64,000 bases of DNA from CAVTQY01 sp963736975 (GTDB lineage Bacteria; Pseudomonadota; Alphaproteobacteria; Acetobacterales; Acetobacteraceae). A model generated the notes under the pieces. The model worked only from the letters and a program-made list of their open reading frames with translations, was not told the origin of the DNA and ran no database searches. Below are positions 35,924 through 44,657 of the stretch, one piece after another. The position numbers and the translations under genes were made by a program. Each line of letters begins with the position of its first letter. Position 1 is the first letter of the stretch. The DNA lies in the NCBI GenBank assembly GCA_963736975.1, contig CAVTQY010000001.1, positions 744,001 through 808,000 on the forward strand, read 5' to 3'.

Positions 35924-36173
35924 ATGCCGAGCGAGCCCGGGATTTACTCCGCGCTGTCGGAAATTTTCGCCGATGTGTTCGAGCGCGACGTTCCGTTGCG
36001 TCCGGAACTCACGGCGAAAGACGTGCAGGGGTGGGAACTCGTTCAAGCAGATCGAGATCATCATGGCGGTCGAGCAGCGGTTCGCCGTGCGCTTCACGAC
36101 GCGCGAGCTCGATGCGCTGCGGTCGGTCGGGGACCTCGTCGGGGTGATCGCGGCGAAGCTGCCGGCCGGGTGA
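35924..36173 (+). pseudogene. Acyl carrier protein, one-base frame break
   Basis: From ATG 35924 the reading frame gives 'IYSALSEIFADVFERDVPL' and 'AKDVQGW' and then departs. The next frame supplies 'FKQIEIIMAVEQRF' and 'VGDLVGVIAAKLPAG'. Removing one A at 36036-36037 yields an 82-residue protein with 'GWDSFKQIEI', where Ser39 would carry phosphopantetheine. It stands 5 bases after the FkbH-like gene, the partner it would serve. The break may be a consensus error, because everything else is intact. Confidence 0.8.
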
Positions 36174-36236
36174 ACCAGGGGCGCGGCGGTGGGCCGCGAC
36201 GCCGGCGGCAGGGGTCCACCTTCGACAGGATCGATT

Positions 36237-36800
36237 CTATACAAGAAAGCCATAAAGGATAGCGGCGACACCGAGGGCTCCGGCAGCCGCAGTCAGCAGC
36301 CGCGTGCCCGTCAGCAACGACACCGAAGCGACAAGGATCGCTATCTGCAAACCGCCCGCGGCGGTTTCATACCGATGGTCGCGGTGCAGCGCTTCGTCGC
36401 GGATCTCCTGCTGACGGCGTGCGCGGTCAGCGAGCTGCTTGATCCCCTCCCCGCCTTTCGGATCGTCGCGCAGCCGCACCTCCTCCTGCCGTGCCGCGGC
36501 GATACGTGCCTGAACCTGTGGATCGGCAGCATTCGACAGGCTTTCCAACACGGCGGCCTCGGTTGCCAGTGCGGTCGCCCGCATCGTCTTGGCTTGATAG
36601 AATGCCCAATCGTCGCTCAGCGTGATATTGTGTGCGACATACGCCGTCTGCTGCGATTTCTCCGCCAGTTCGGTGATTGCCAACGCCGCGGCGAATGCAG
36701 CGATCATCAGCGCGATCCAACGCGCCGCCGTGTTGCCTTCGTGAACCGCCGCGTGGTGCGCCCGTTCGATTTGTTCGTGAGCATGCTCGATGTCATCCAT
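36237..36800 (-). CDS. DUF4337 family membrane protein
   Basis: 187 residues from ATG 36800. 'HAHEQIERAHHAAVHEG' leads into a first membrane helix ('ARWIALMIAAFAAALAITELAE'), then a long, charged, coiled-coil-prone middle ('DWAFYQAKTMRATALATEAA'), and two helices at the end ('LQIAILVASVSLLTGTRLL', 'AGALGVAAILYGFLV'). This layout is that of DUF4337. No function is known. Its start overlaps the end of the HpaB-type gene by 8 bases. Confidence 0.85.
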   Translation of the reverse strand: MDDIEHAHEQIERAHHAAVHEGNTAARWIALMIAAFAAALAITELAEKSQQTAYVAHNITLSDDWAFYQAKTMRATALATEAAVLESLSNAADPQVQARIAAARQEEVRLRDDPKGGEGIKQLADRARRQQEIRDEALHRDHRYETAAGGLQIAILVASVSLLTGTRLLTAAAGALGVAAILYGFLV

Positions 36801-38274
36801 GGCGGGCCCTGCCGGGGAAAGCCGGCGGGTATGCCTCGAAGTCCTCAAGCAACCGGTTGATGCGATTGATGTAGGTATTCCGGTCATACAGATTATATAG
36901 CGAGCCGGCCAGCCGCACGGGATCACCGGAATAGTATCGCTCATAAAGTTGCTGGCGGCCGGAGAATGTGGAGATCGCCGCGTCGAACGCGAGGCGGAAC
37001 AGCTTGATCCGTTCCTTCGAACCGGCATTCGCCGCCTGGAAATACGTCTCCACATCCGGCCAGACGGGACTCCCCGTCTCGGCATAGGACGGGACCGCCA
37101 CCAGCCCGCCCGCGCCCATCGTCTGGATGATCTCGCACATCCGTGAAAACATTTTTGCAAACATCATCCGCACGGTCCACAGCGGCATCGCCGCCGGAGT
37201 GAACACCCCTTCCGCGTTCGGCGCGGCATCCACCTCGGCGGCACGCAGGCAGGCGCGCGAGAACTCGGTGAACTCGATCAGCTCGGCCAGCATTCCCTGC
37301 ACGTGCAAATGCTGGTCGATGTTGGTGGATTTCGCGATGGCGAACCCGAGCCCCATCATGAACTCGGCCTTCGCGAGGTTCTTGGTGCTGAACTGGTGCA
37401 TCACCTGCGGCATCGCGCCGGTGCGATCATACAGCCCGTTGCACATCGCCGCGTCGCGATGGATGAACACGCGTTCCCAGGGTACCAGCACGTCATCGAA
37501 GATCGCCATCGCGTCCGCCTCGTCGAAACGCAGCGAAAGCGGCGCATCCATGTGCGAGGCGGCATCGAGCGGCGCCACCGAAGGGCGGGAAATGAACCGC
37601 AGCCCACGGCTGGCGACAGGGATGGCAAAGCCGAAAGCGTAGGGTTCGGCTTCCTTGTTGTTTGCCAGGTAGGTGGACGGCATCACCACGAGCTCGTTGG
37701 AGAATGCGGCGAAGGTCGAGACCATGCGGGCGCCGCTCACGACAATGCCGGCGTCGGTTTCCTTGACGATTTTTGCCGCCAGGTCCTTGGCCTGCTGTTC
37801 CACCGGGCGCGAGCGGTCCACCTGCGGATTGAGCAACGTATGGGTCAGCGTGAGGTCGTTTTCGCGCACATGCAGGTAGTAGTTGCGCACGTGATCGGCG
37901 AAGCGCTCGCCGAAGCTGCGATGGGCGGACGCAAAGCCGGTGAGCATGATATTCATGTAATCGGGGCTGCGGCCTAGCATGCCGCATGTCGCATCGGCCC
38001 ACACCTTCACCATCTCTCGCCGGCGAACGAGGTCCTCGACCGAGGCAGGCTGGATGAACGACAGGCCGACGCGTTCGCCGCTGGTCGGCGAACGATATGT
38101 CATTCGCTCTGCGAGCGCCGGATCCCCCTGCATATCGTAGAGCGCCGCGGCGCTATGAGCAGCACCGGCAAAACGCCGGTCGGCGGTTACGTCCGGCACG
38201 CGTTCGCCATCGATCCAGACCTGCCGGTCGTCGCGCAGCAATTCGAGATAGGCAGCGCCTGTACGAACGCCCAT
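36793..38274 (-). CDS. HpaB-type flavin-dependent monooxygenase (4-hydroxyphenylacetate 3-monooxygenase family)
   Basis: 493 residues, acyl-CoA-dehydrogenase-like fold. Family landmarks are 'GAAYLELLRDDRQVWIDGERVPDVT', 'RSPDYMNIMLTGFA', 'THTLLNPQVDRSRP', 'GARMVSTFAAFSNELVVMP' and 'FDDVLVPWERVFIHRD'. HpaB enzymes use reduced FAD delivered by a separate reductase. No small HpaC-type reductase gene is adjacent; the upstream partner is a very large oxidoreductase 60 bases away. Substrate: probably a phenolic or other aromatic compound. Confidence 0.92.
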   Translation of the reverse strand: MGVRTGAAYLELLRDDRQVWIDGERVPDVTADRRFAGAAHSAAALYDMQGDPALAERMTYRSPTSGERVGLSFIQPASVEDLVRRREMVKVWADATCGMLGRSPDYMNIMLTGFASAHRSFGERFADHVRNYYLHVRENDLTLTHTLLNPQVDRSRPVEQQAKDLAAKIVKETDAGIVVSGARMVSTFAAFSNELVVMPSTYLANNKEAEPYAFGFAIPVASRGLRFISRPSVAPLDAASHMDAPLSLRFDEADAMAIFDDVLVPWERVFIHRDAAMCNGLYDRTGAMPQVMHQFSTKNLAKAEFMMGLGFAIAKSTNIDQHLHVQGMLAELIEFTEFSRACLRAAEVDAAPNAEGVFTPAAMPLWTVRMMFAKMFSRMCEIIQTMGAGGLVAVPSYAETGSPVWPDVETYFQAANAGSKERIKLFRLAFDAAISTFSGRQQLYERYYSGDPVRLAGSLYNLYDRNTYINRINRLLEDFEAYPPAFPGRARHG

Positions 38275-38334
38275 GACTGTTTCCTCCCCTGGCGGCCTTG
38301 GCGGGGGTTCCCAAGGGGGCAGAGCCCCTTGGCC

Positions 38335-41300
38335 TTATTGCCTCGCGTGCAACCGCCGCAGTGCGCGATCGATCCACTGCGCCGTGAGTTTCTCCTGCAC
38401 CCCATTCTGCATCAAGCGCTCATGCAGCGCCGGGAAATCCACGCGATCCAGCGCCTGATCCTGATTGAAGCAGGAGAACACCACCGTTCGCGCCCCCGTT
38501 ATTGGATCAACTTGCGGCTGCAGGCACTGCGCGCAGACCTCTTTCATCATGCATTGCATCGGGCTGTTGATCGACCCGATGGCGGTGTGCCCGGCTTTCA
38601 AGAATGGTGCCAACACGCCATGCCGCGCCGCGCCGACCGCGCGCATCATGCCATCCGAGCCGATTACAATCAGATGGTCGGCGTCGCTGAGCGGAAATGC
38701 CGGCCCGCCGAGCCGGCCCGCGCCGTACGCTGCCATCCCCTGCACGATGTTGCCGACGAAACTTCTGTCCTGCGGGCGGCCGGGACTGGCCGCGAACCCC
38801 GGCGCCTCATCGCAGCACCAGATGATCACGTCCGCCGCGCGCTCGATCTCCGGCACTTTGTACCGGTCCTGCATCCGCTTGTATCCGGCGAAATAAATCA
38901 CCCGCGATCCGGCCGCGCGCAGCGCCGCGCCGATCGAGAACAGCACCGCGTTGCCCAGGCCGCCACCGACCAGCGCCACCGTTCGGTCCCGCAGTATCTC
39001 GGTGGGCGTTCCGGTCGGCCCCATCAGCACCACCGGCTCGCCCGGCCGCAACAAGGCGCACAGATCGGAGCTGCCGCCCATCTCCAGCACGATGACCGAC
39101 ACAAGGCCGCGCGCCGGATCGGTCCAGGCACCGGTCATGGCGAGGCCTTCCATCGCCAGCACGGTGTTGACCTCCGGTTCGCTCATGCGCGCGGCCTGCA
39201 TCTCGTAGTTCTGCAACCGGTAAAACTGTCCCGGACGGAACGCGCGGGCGGCCGCGGGCGCGCGCACCACCACCTCGACGATGGTCGGCGTCAGCCGGTG
39301 CACCGCATGCACCCTCGGGACGACATCGTCCCGACAACGCGCGATCAGCTCCGCCCCGGCAATCGCGGTCGGATCGCGCTTCGCCAGGACGCGAGACACC
39401 ACCGGATAGCCGCGTTTGGCGCCGCCCATCGCCTTGACCACGTTGCCGTAGAAGCTCGGGTGCAGGTCGCCGAAGAAACTGATGGTGCGCCCGTCGTTGG
39501 CATGGTGCATCAGCACCTGGGCGATATCGGGCTTGGGGAAGGCGCGGGCCGGCGTGACGGGCGCGCCGCTTTCGTCGATCGCCTGGAAATACTTTCCATC
39601 CAGCGCGATGCGCCCGTCCTCGCGCGCCAGCACCGTGTTCGGCTGCGTGCCGGCCGCCACCAGCACCGCGCGGGCCGGCAGCGCCGTTTCCGACCCATCG
39701 GCGCGCTTCACCCGCAGCGCCGCCGCGTGGCCGAAGCGATCCACCTCGACCGCGACCGGTGTCAGACCCTCGGCGAAACGCACCGCTTCCTCGAATGCCT
39801 TGCCAACTTCTTCGTGGTTCAGCGTGTAGGACGGCGACTGAATGAGCGTTCGGCGATAGGCGATGGTGGCACCGCCCCAGCCATCCAGCAGTTTTGCCAA
39901 ATCGGGCGGGCGCCCTTCGCGCGCCGCCAGATCGCGTTCAGCCCGGATTGCCGCGGCGTGCGCCCGGAACTCGTCGGCAATCGCGGCCTCTTCCTCGCCC
40001 CAGGCTGCGCGGACCGCCGCCTCGCCCCGCTCGGCAACAAGCGTGCGGTAGCGCAGCGCGAACTTCTCCACCTGGCGCACATAGTAAGCCAGGCTTTCGG
40101 TCGCGGTGTCGATCGCGGTCAGCCCCCCGCCGATCACCACCACCGGCAGGCGAACCTGCAGGTTGGCAATGGAAGAAAGCTTCGCCGCGCCGGTAAGCTG
40201 CAGCGCCATCAGGAAATCGGACGCCGCGCGCACGCCCCGAGCGAGCCCGTTGGGAATGTCGAGCACGGTCGGTTTGCCGGCGCCCATGCAGAGCGCGATA
40301 TGGTCGAACCCCATCGCCCAGGCGTCGTCGATGCCCAGCGTGCCGCCGCCGCCGAACCGCACGCCGCCGAAATGTGCGAACTCCGGACGCCGCTCCAGCA
40401 GCAGGCGAACCAGTTTCAGATAATTCTTGTTCCACCGCACGGTGATGCCGTACTCGGCAACGCCGCCGAAGCCGGCCATTACCCGGTCGTCCAGGTTCTC
40501 GAACAGCGCCTCGGCGTCACGGATCGGCTGCGCGGGATCGAAGCCGAGCGGCTCGATCTTCAGCCCATCGATCGCCACCACGGTGTGGCCATCATTCATC
40601 AGATGGTGCGCCAGGGTGAAGCCGGCCGGGCCGAGCCCCACGATCAGCACCTTGCGCCCGCTATCGGGCAGCGGCAGCGGGCGGCGGATATCGAGCGGAT
40701 TCCAGCGGGTGAGCAGGCTGTAGATTTCCACCCCCCAGGGCAGGCCCAGCACGTCCTTCAGCACGGAGGTCTCGGCCTGCGGGATATCGACCGGCTCCTG
40801 CTTCTGATAGATGCAGGCTTTCATGCAGTCGTTGCAGATGCGATGACCGGTGGCGGCCATCATCGGGTTGTCCACCGCGATCGCCGCGAAGGCACCCAGC
40901 GCATAGCCCTGTGCCCGCAGCGTGTGCATCTCGCTGATCTTCTCGTCCAGCGGGCAGCCGGTCAGCGCCACGCCGAACGGCGATTTTTGGAACGCGCCGG
41001 TCTTGCGGTCCTTCAACCCCTTGCTGCAGGAATCCTTCGCCTGTGTGTGGCACCAGATACAGTAATTCATCTGGTCCAACGCCTGCTGCTGCGTCATCCC
41101 CGCATCCGTCAGGCGGAACCCGTCGCGATGACGCCAGTGCTCCTCCGGCAGCCGCAGCATCGTCACGCCGTCCCGTTCGATCGTCTCAACCGGCACCAGA
41201 TGCACCGGATCGACCTTGTGCGGCACGCGGAACAGCGTGTTGCCGGGATGTGCCTCGCGGCCCGCTTCCGTCAGCGTCGCCCAGGCGGCGTAGCGCATCG

Positions 41301-41793
41301 CCAGATCGAGCGCCGCGGCATCATCCGCCTGTTCCCACTCCGCCACGTGTTGTGCGAATGTCGCCTCGGTCAGCGTTTCGCCGGACCGCACTTCCAGCGC
41401 CGCGCGCAAGTCCGGGCCATCGAAACCGGCGGGATCAGGGTATTTCTTCACCGCCTGGCGCTGCACGAACAGTCGCTTGCAGGCATGGATCGGGTCGAGC
41501 GCCAGCGTCTGCCGGGTCAGAGCCTCGGCCTCCGTCTCGATGCCGAACAGCTCGGCGACGAAGCTGTCGAGATGCCGACCCAGCGCGACGACCAGCTCGC
41601 CCTCGTCCTTCGCCGACAGCACTTCCGGCGCGGCGCGCGCCACCAGCAGCCGCGCGTGCAGCGCTGGGTCGGTCGCGGCGAGAGCGGAAAGGAACTGCCG
41701 GTCGAGCCGGACCAGGCCAGACCGGGTCGCGAGCGCGGTATGGTCGAACCCGAAGCCGAGGCTCGGGACATCGGCAGGTGTCAGGGCATCCAT
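38335..41793 (-). CDS. Large multidomain FAD/Fe-S oxidoreductase (GltD-like plus PyrK/ferredoxin-reductase-like)
   Basis: 1152 residues. The N-terminal 240 residues are helical and unassigned. Then come Cys-rich motifs with Cys245, 248, 256, 280 ('CIWCHTQAKDSCSKG', 'GCPLDE') and Cys320, 323, 327 ('CNDCMKAC'), as in GltD-type Fe-S clusters. Next are an FAD loop 'GLGPAG' (~386), a second nucleotide loop 'VVVIGGGLTAIDTATE', and a C-terminal FNR/PyrK-like module ('FRPGQFYRLQNYE', 'LVGGGLGNAVLF') with a terminal Cys cluster ('CMMKEVCAQC', 'VFSCFN'). It looks able to pass electrons from NAD(P)H through flavins and clusters, perhaps to the HpaB-type partner downstream. Confidence 0.82.
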   Translation of the reverse strand: MDALTPADVPSLGFGFDHTALATRSGLVRLDRQFLSALAATDPALHARLLVARAAPEVLSAKDEGELVVALGRHLDSFVAELFGIETEAEALTRQTLALDPIHACKRLFVQRQAVKKYPDPAGFDGPDLRAALEVRSGETLTEATFAQHVAEWEQADDAAALDLAMRYAAWATLTEAGREAHPGNTLFRVPHKVDPVHLVPVETIERDGVTMLRLPEEHWRHRDGFRLTDAGMTQQQALDQMNYCIWCHTQAKDSCSKGLKDRKTGAFQKSPFGVALTGCPLDEKISEMHTLRAQGYALGAFAAIAVDNPMMAATGHRICNDCMKACIYQKQEPVDIPQAETSVLKDVLGLPWGVEIYSLLTRWNPLDIRRPLPLPDSGRKVLIVGLGPAGFTLAHHLMNDGHTVVAIDGLKIEPLGFDPAQPIRDAEALFENLDDRVMAGFGGVAEYGITVRWNKNYLKLVRLLLERRPEFAHFGGVRFGGGGTLGIDDAWAMGFDHIALCMGAGKPTVLDIPNGLARGVRAASDFLMALQLTGAAKLSSIANLQVRLPVVVIGGGLTAIDTATESLAYYVRQVEKFALRYRTLVAERGEAAVRAAWGEEEAAIADEFRAHAAAIRAERDLAAREGRPPDLAKLLDGWGGATIAYRRTLIQSPSYTLNHEEVGKAFEEAVRFAEGLTPVAVEVDRFGHAAALRVKRADGSETALPARAVLVAAGTQPNTVLAREDGRIALDGKYFQAIDESGAPVTPARAFPKPDIAQVLMHHANDGRTISFFGDLHPSFYGNVVKAMGGAKRGYPVVSRVLAKRDPTAIAGAELIARCRDDVVPRVHAVHRLTPTIVEVVVRAPAAARAFRPGQFYRLQNYEMQAARMSEPEVNTVLAMEGLAMTGAWTDPARGLVSVIVLEMGGSSDLCALLRPGEPVVLMGPTGTPTEILRDRTVALVGGGLGNAVLFSIGAALRAAGSRVIYFAGYKRMQDRYKVPEIERAADVIIWCCDEAPGFAASPGRPQDRSFVGNIVQGMAAYGAGRLGGPAFPLSDADHLIVIGSDGMMRAVGAARHGVLAPFLKAGHTAIGSINSPMQCMMKEVCAQCLQPQVDPITGARTVVFSCFNQDQALDRVDFPALHERLMQNGVQEKLTAQWIDRALRRLHARQ

Positions 41794-41875
41794 CAGGGAA
41801 CCAGATCATCTTCCCAGCGGTGCCGGCGAGATCGGCACCAATCAGCCGGGAGATGGTCGCCTTGGCCACTTCGCG

Positions 41876-42022
41876 TCAAGCAGCCTGGTCGTGCTCCTCC
41901 GCGATGGCTGGCGTGTCGTCCCGATCCGCCTGCTCACACGGTGCCGATTCTTCCCCTTCCCCCGCCTCGCAAGCCAGCAGCTCGTGGGCAAGCGCAATGC
42001 GACGGAATTCGTGCGGACTCAT
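41876..42022 (-). CDS. Possible small acidic protein
   Basis: 48 codons from ATG 42022 to TGA at 41876. It opens 'MSPHEFRRIALAHELLACEAGEG' in part helical, then very acidic (Glu/Asp/Ala). A GGAG lies 9 bases upstream of the ATG. It precedes the giant oxidoreductase gene on the same strand by about 80 bases and may be its leader gene. No family is recognised. Confidence 0.35.
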   Translation of the reverse strand: MSPHEFRRIALAHELLACEAGEGEESAPCEQADRDDTPAIAEEHDQAA

Positions 42023-42120
42023 GATGATGCTCCGCCTAAGTGATCCAAGGAGTGAACGCCGCCACTATGACGGAAACGAGGCCGGCATGTGTTAATTCGT
42101 ATCAGGCCGCCGCCAGGAGC

Positions 42121-42145
42121 GGGCCAGCCCAGAAAGGGCTGGCCC
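42121..42145. other. Strong GC hairpin in the leader before the acyl-CoA synthetase
   Basis: GGGCCAGCCC (42121-42130) and GGGCTGGCCC (42136-42145) form a perfect 10-bp stem with loop AGAAA. No T-run follows on the plus strand. It may be a processing or anti-terminator structure in the same transcript as the terminator at 42247, or a bidirectional barrier for the minus-strand operon. Confidence 0.6.
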
Positions 42146-42246
42146 TCCTCCTACCGACGTTTCACAATGATCTTGATCTTTACGCTCAAGCTCACCAAAA
42201 TCGGCAGGAGGGAGCGATGGGTGGTATCCATCGTTTTCCTCCTTGC

Positions 42247-42281
42247 GCCGGCCGGGCCCATCCCGGCCGGCCTTTTATTTT
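42247..42281 (+). terminator. Rho-independent terminator/attenuator
   Basis: GCCGGCCGGG (42247-42256) pairs perfectly with CCCGGCCGGC (42262-42271) around a 5-base loop, followed by C and TTTTATTTT. This is a textbook intrinsic terminator on the plus strand. It lies 90 bases upstream of the acyl-CoA synthetase start. Between the two hairpins are AGGAGGGAG (42207-42215) and short overlapping frames (e.g. ATG 42217-42219, 22 codons, running through the terminator). The transcript it ends could be a small RNA, a leader peptide, or an attenuated leader. Confidence 0.75.
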
Positions 42282-42371
42282 CTGACCGCAATCGCTAACC
42301 GTGCCTGAGACCGCGTTGCACGCTAGCCGACGTCGCGCGATGCTGCCCGCAACAGCACGGAGATACGCGCG

Positions 42372-44282
42372 ATGGACCGGGCTGCATCTACCTCCACTTA
42401 TGCGGAAGCTTACGCCGCGTGGCAGCGGAGTCCGGAAGCCTGGTGGGAGGCAGCGGCGGAAGGCATCACCTGGGAGCGCCGTTGGGCGCGCGTGTTCGAG
42501 CCCACCGGCCCGTATGGCCGCTGGTTTCCCAGGGGCCAGCTCAACACCTGCTACAACTGCCTCGACCGCCACGTTGCCGCCGGCCGGGGCGATCAGGCCG
42601 CGCTGATCTGGGACAGCCCGATGGCCGGGCGGGTGAAGACATTCACCTACGCCGAACTCCAGGCGCGCACGGCCCGCCTTGCCGGCGCCCTCGCCGCGCT
42701 CGGTGTCACCCCCGGCGATCGCGTCGTGATCTACATGCCGATGGTGCCGGAGGCGGTGATCGCCATGCTGGCCTGCGCCCGCATGGGCGCAATCCATTCC
42801 GTCGTGTTCGGCGGGTTCGCGGCTGCGGAACTCGGCTCCCGCATCGCCAATGCGAGGCCGAAGGTGGTTGTGTCGGCCTCCTGCGGCCTCGAGCCCGGCC
42901 GGATCGTCCACTACAAACCGCTGCTCGACGCGGCCATCGCGCTCTCGCCGCACAAGCCGCAGGCCTGCCTGATCCTGCAACGCGACGCCGCCCAGGCCGA
43001 GTTCATCCCCGGCCGCGACCACGACTATGCCGAAGCGGAAGCGGCAGGACGGCCGCTGGATCCCCTGCCGGTGGCCGCCACCGATCCGCTCTACATTCTC
43101 TACACCTCCGGCACGACCGGCAGGCCGAAGGGCATTGTCCGTGACAACGGTGGCCACGCCGTGGCGCTGTGGAACTCGATGCGCATGATCTACGGCCTCG
43201 ATACCGGCGATGTGTTCTGGACCGCCTCGGATGTCGGCTGGGTCGTCGGGCACAGCTACATCGTCTATGCCCCGCTGCTGCGGGGCTGCACCAGCGTGAT
43301 GTATGAGGGCAAGCCAGTCGGCACGCCCGATGCCGGAGCCTTCTGGCGAGTTTGCGCCCAGCACGGCGTGCGGGTGCTGTTCACCGCGCCCACGGCGATG
43401 CGTGCCATCAAGCAGCAGGACCCCGAGGGCGCGTTCGCCTCCCGCCACGACCTCTCGAAATTATCGGCGTTGTTCCTCGCCGGCGAGCGATGCGATCCGC
43501 CGACCGCCGTCTGGGCCGCCAACCTGCTCGGCAAGCCGGTCGTGGACCATTGGTGGCAGACGGAGACCGGTTGGCCGATCACCGCCGGCTTCCGCGACTA
43601 CGGGCTATTTCCCTTCAAGCCGGGCTCGGGCGGCCGTCCCGCGCCGGGCCACGACCTGCGGGCCCTCGACGACAACGGCACGGTCCTGCCGCCGGGGCAG
43701 AACGGCAATCTCTGCATCCGCCTGCCCTTGCCGCCAGGCTGCGCACCGACCCTGTGGCGGAACGACGAGGGCTACCACGCCGCCTACCTCGCCGACTTCC
43801 CCGGTTGGTACCGTACCGGCGACGCCGGGATGATCGACGCCGACGGCGATGTCTGGGTGATGGGACGCACCGACGACGTCATCAACGTGGCCGGGCACCG
43901 GCTCTCGACCGGCGCCATCGAGGAGGTGCTGGCTGCCCATCCCGACGTCGCCGAATGCGCCGTATTCGGTGCTCGGGACGAGCTGAAAGGCCAGATTCCT
44001 GTCGGATTGGCGGTCCTGAAGGCAGGCGTTCGCCGGCCGGAGCATGAGGTCGCGCGCGAACTGGTCGCCCTGGTGCGCGAACGGATCGGCCCCGTGGCCT
44101 CCTTCCGCGACGCGCGGGTGGTTCCGCGATTGCCGAAGACACGCTCCGGCAAGATCCTGCGCGCCACCATTCGCAAGATCGCCGATGGCGAGGCGTTCAC
44201 CACGCCGCCCACCATCGAGGACCCGGCAGCGCTGGAGGAGGTCAGGCAGGTGCTGGCGCGGGGCCCGGCAGCCGGGGCTTGA
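42372..44282 (+). CDS. prpE: Propionyl-CoA synthetase-like acyl-CoA synthetase
   Basis: 636 residues, AMP-forming. The N-terminal ACAS cap 'YAEAYAAWQRSPEAWW' is followed by 'LNTCYNCLDRH', the P-loop 'YTSGTTGRPKGIVRDNGGHAV' (the form typical of PrpE rather than Acs), 'DVGWVVGHSY', 'WWQTETGWPI', and the acetylation Lys in 'PKTRSGKILR' near the C-terminus. It activates propionate or a short acid to its CoA thioester via an adenylate. A hairpin and terminator lie in its leader. Confidence 0.9.
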   Translation: MDRAASTSTYAEAYAAWQRSPEAWWEAAAEGITWERRWARVFEPTGPYGRWFPRGQLNTCYNCLDRHVAAGRGDQAALIWDSPMAGRVKTFTYAELQARTARLAGALAALGVTPGDRVVIYMPMVPEAVIAMLACARMGAIHSVVFGGFAAAELGSRIANARPKVVVSASCGLEPGRIVHYKPLLDAAIALSPHKPQACLILQRDAAQAEFIPGRDHDYAEAEAAGRPLDPLPVAATDPLYILYTSGTTGRPKGIVRDNGGHAVALWNSMRMIYGLDTGDVFWTASDVGWVVGHSYIVYAPLLRGCTSVMYEGKPVGTPDAGAFWRVCAQHGVRVLFTAPTAMRAIKQQDPEGAFASRHDLSKLSALFLAGERCDPPTAVWAANLLGKPVVDHWWQTETGWPITAGFRDYGLFPFKPGSGGRPAPGHDLRALDDNGTVLPPGQNGNLCIRLPLPPGCAPTLWRNDEGYHAAYLADFPGWYRTGDAGMIDADGDVWVMGRTDDVINVAGHRLSTGAIEEVLAAHPDVAECAVFGARDELKGQIPVGLAVLKAGVRRPEHEVARELVALVRERIGPVASFRDARVVPRLPKTRSGKILRATIRKIADGEAFTTPPTIEDPAALEEVRQVLARGPAAGA

Positions 44283-44313
44283 AGCCTACCCGAGCGCCCG
44301 CCAACTTGATGCC

Positions 44314-44586
44314 ATGCCCAACCGTCCCCCGCTGCAGATCGACATGCTGATCGATGGCAGGTTCCGTGTGCCGCCACGCAGCCCGATTGCCATGCGCATC
44401 GCCGGAATCGCGATCATCGTGGCGGTGCTGGCCGGCGGCTTGGCCGTGGCGGCGCTGGTGCTGTGGTTCGCTGTCGCGCTCATCCCCATCGCTGTCATCG
44501 CCGGCGCGGTTGCCTGGGCGGCGATCCGGTTTCAGCTCTGGCGCTCAGGCCGACCGGGACGCGCACGCGATCTGTTCCGTCCCTGA
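44314..44586 (+). CDS. Small two-helix membrane protein
   Basis: 90 residues from ATG 44314. The central part is two closely spaced hydrophobic helices ('IAGIAIIVAVLAGGLAVAAL', then 'LWFAVALIPIAVIAGAVAWAAI') with a basic tail. It starts 31 bases after the synthetase stop and is probably co-transcribed. The N-terminus 'PPLQIDMLIDGRFRVPPRS' is cytosolic-looking. No family known to me. Confidence 0.6.
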   Translation: MPNRPPLQIDMLIDGRFRVPPRSPIAMRIAGIAIIVAVLAGGLAVAALVLWFAVALIPIAVIAGAVAWAAIRFQLWRSGRPGRARDLFRP

Positions 44587-44603
44587 CGGCCGGACTAAAC
44601 CAT

Positions 44604-44632
44604 CATGGCCGGCGAAGGCTAGCTGTCCACGT
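44604..44632. repeat. Degenerate copy of the 8.4-kb palindromic repeat
   Basis: CATGGCCGGCGAAG followed by GCTGTCCACGTC matches CATGGCCGGCGAAG...CATCCACGTC at 8401-8430 over most positions. The stem is damaged here. Both copies lie just past gene 3' ends, as for dispersed REP-type elements. Confidence 0.5.
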
Positions 44633-44657
44633 CTTTTGCGCGGCCTGAGCGATCACT

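Noticed and set aside
38155..42024. A 1289-codon plus-strand open frame opposite the large oxidoreductase.
   Set aside because: It is rich in His, Arg and Gln as expected of the complement of a GC-rich gene, has no known domain, and the minus-strand frame has clear motifs.
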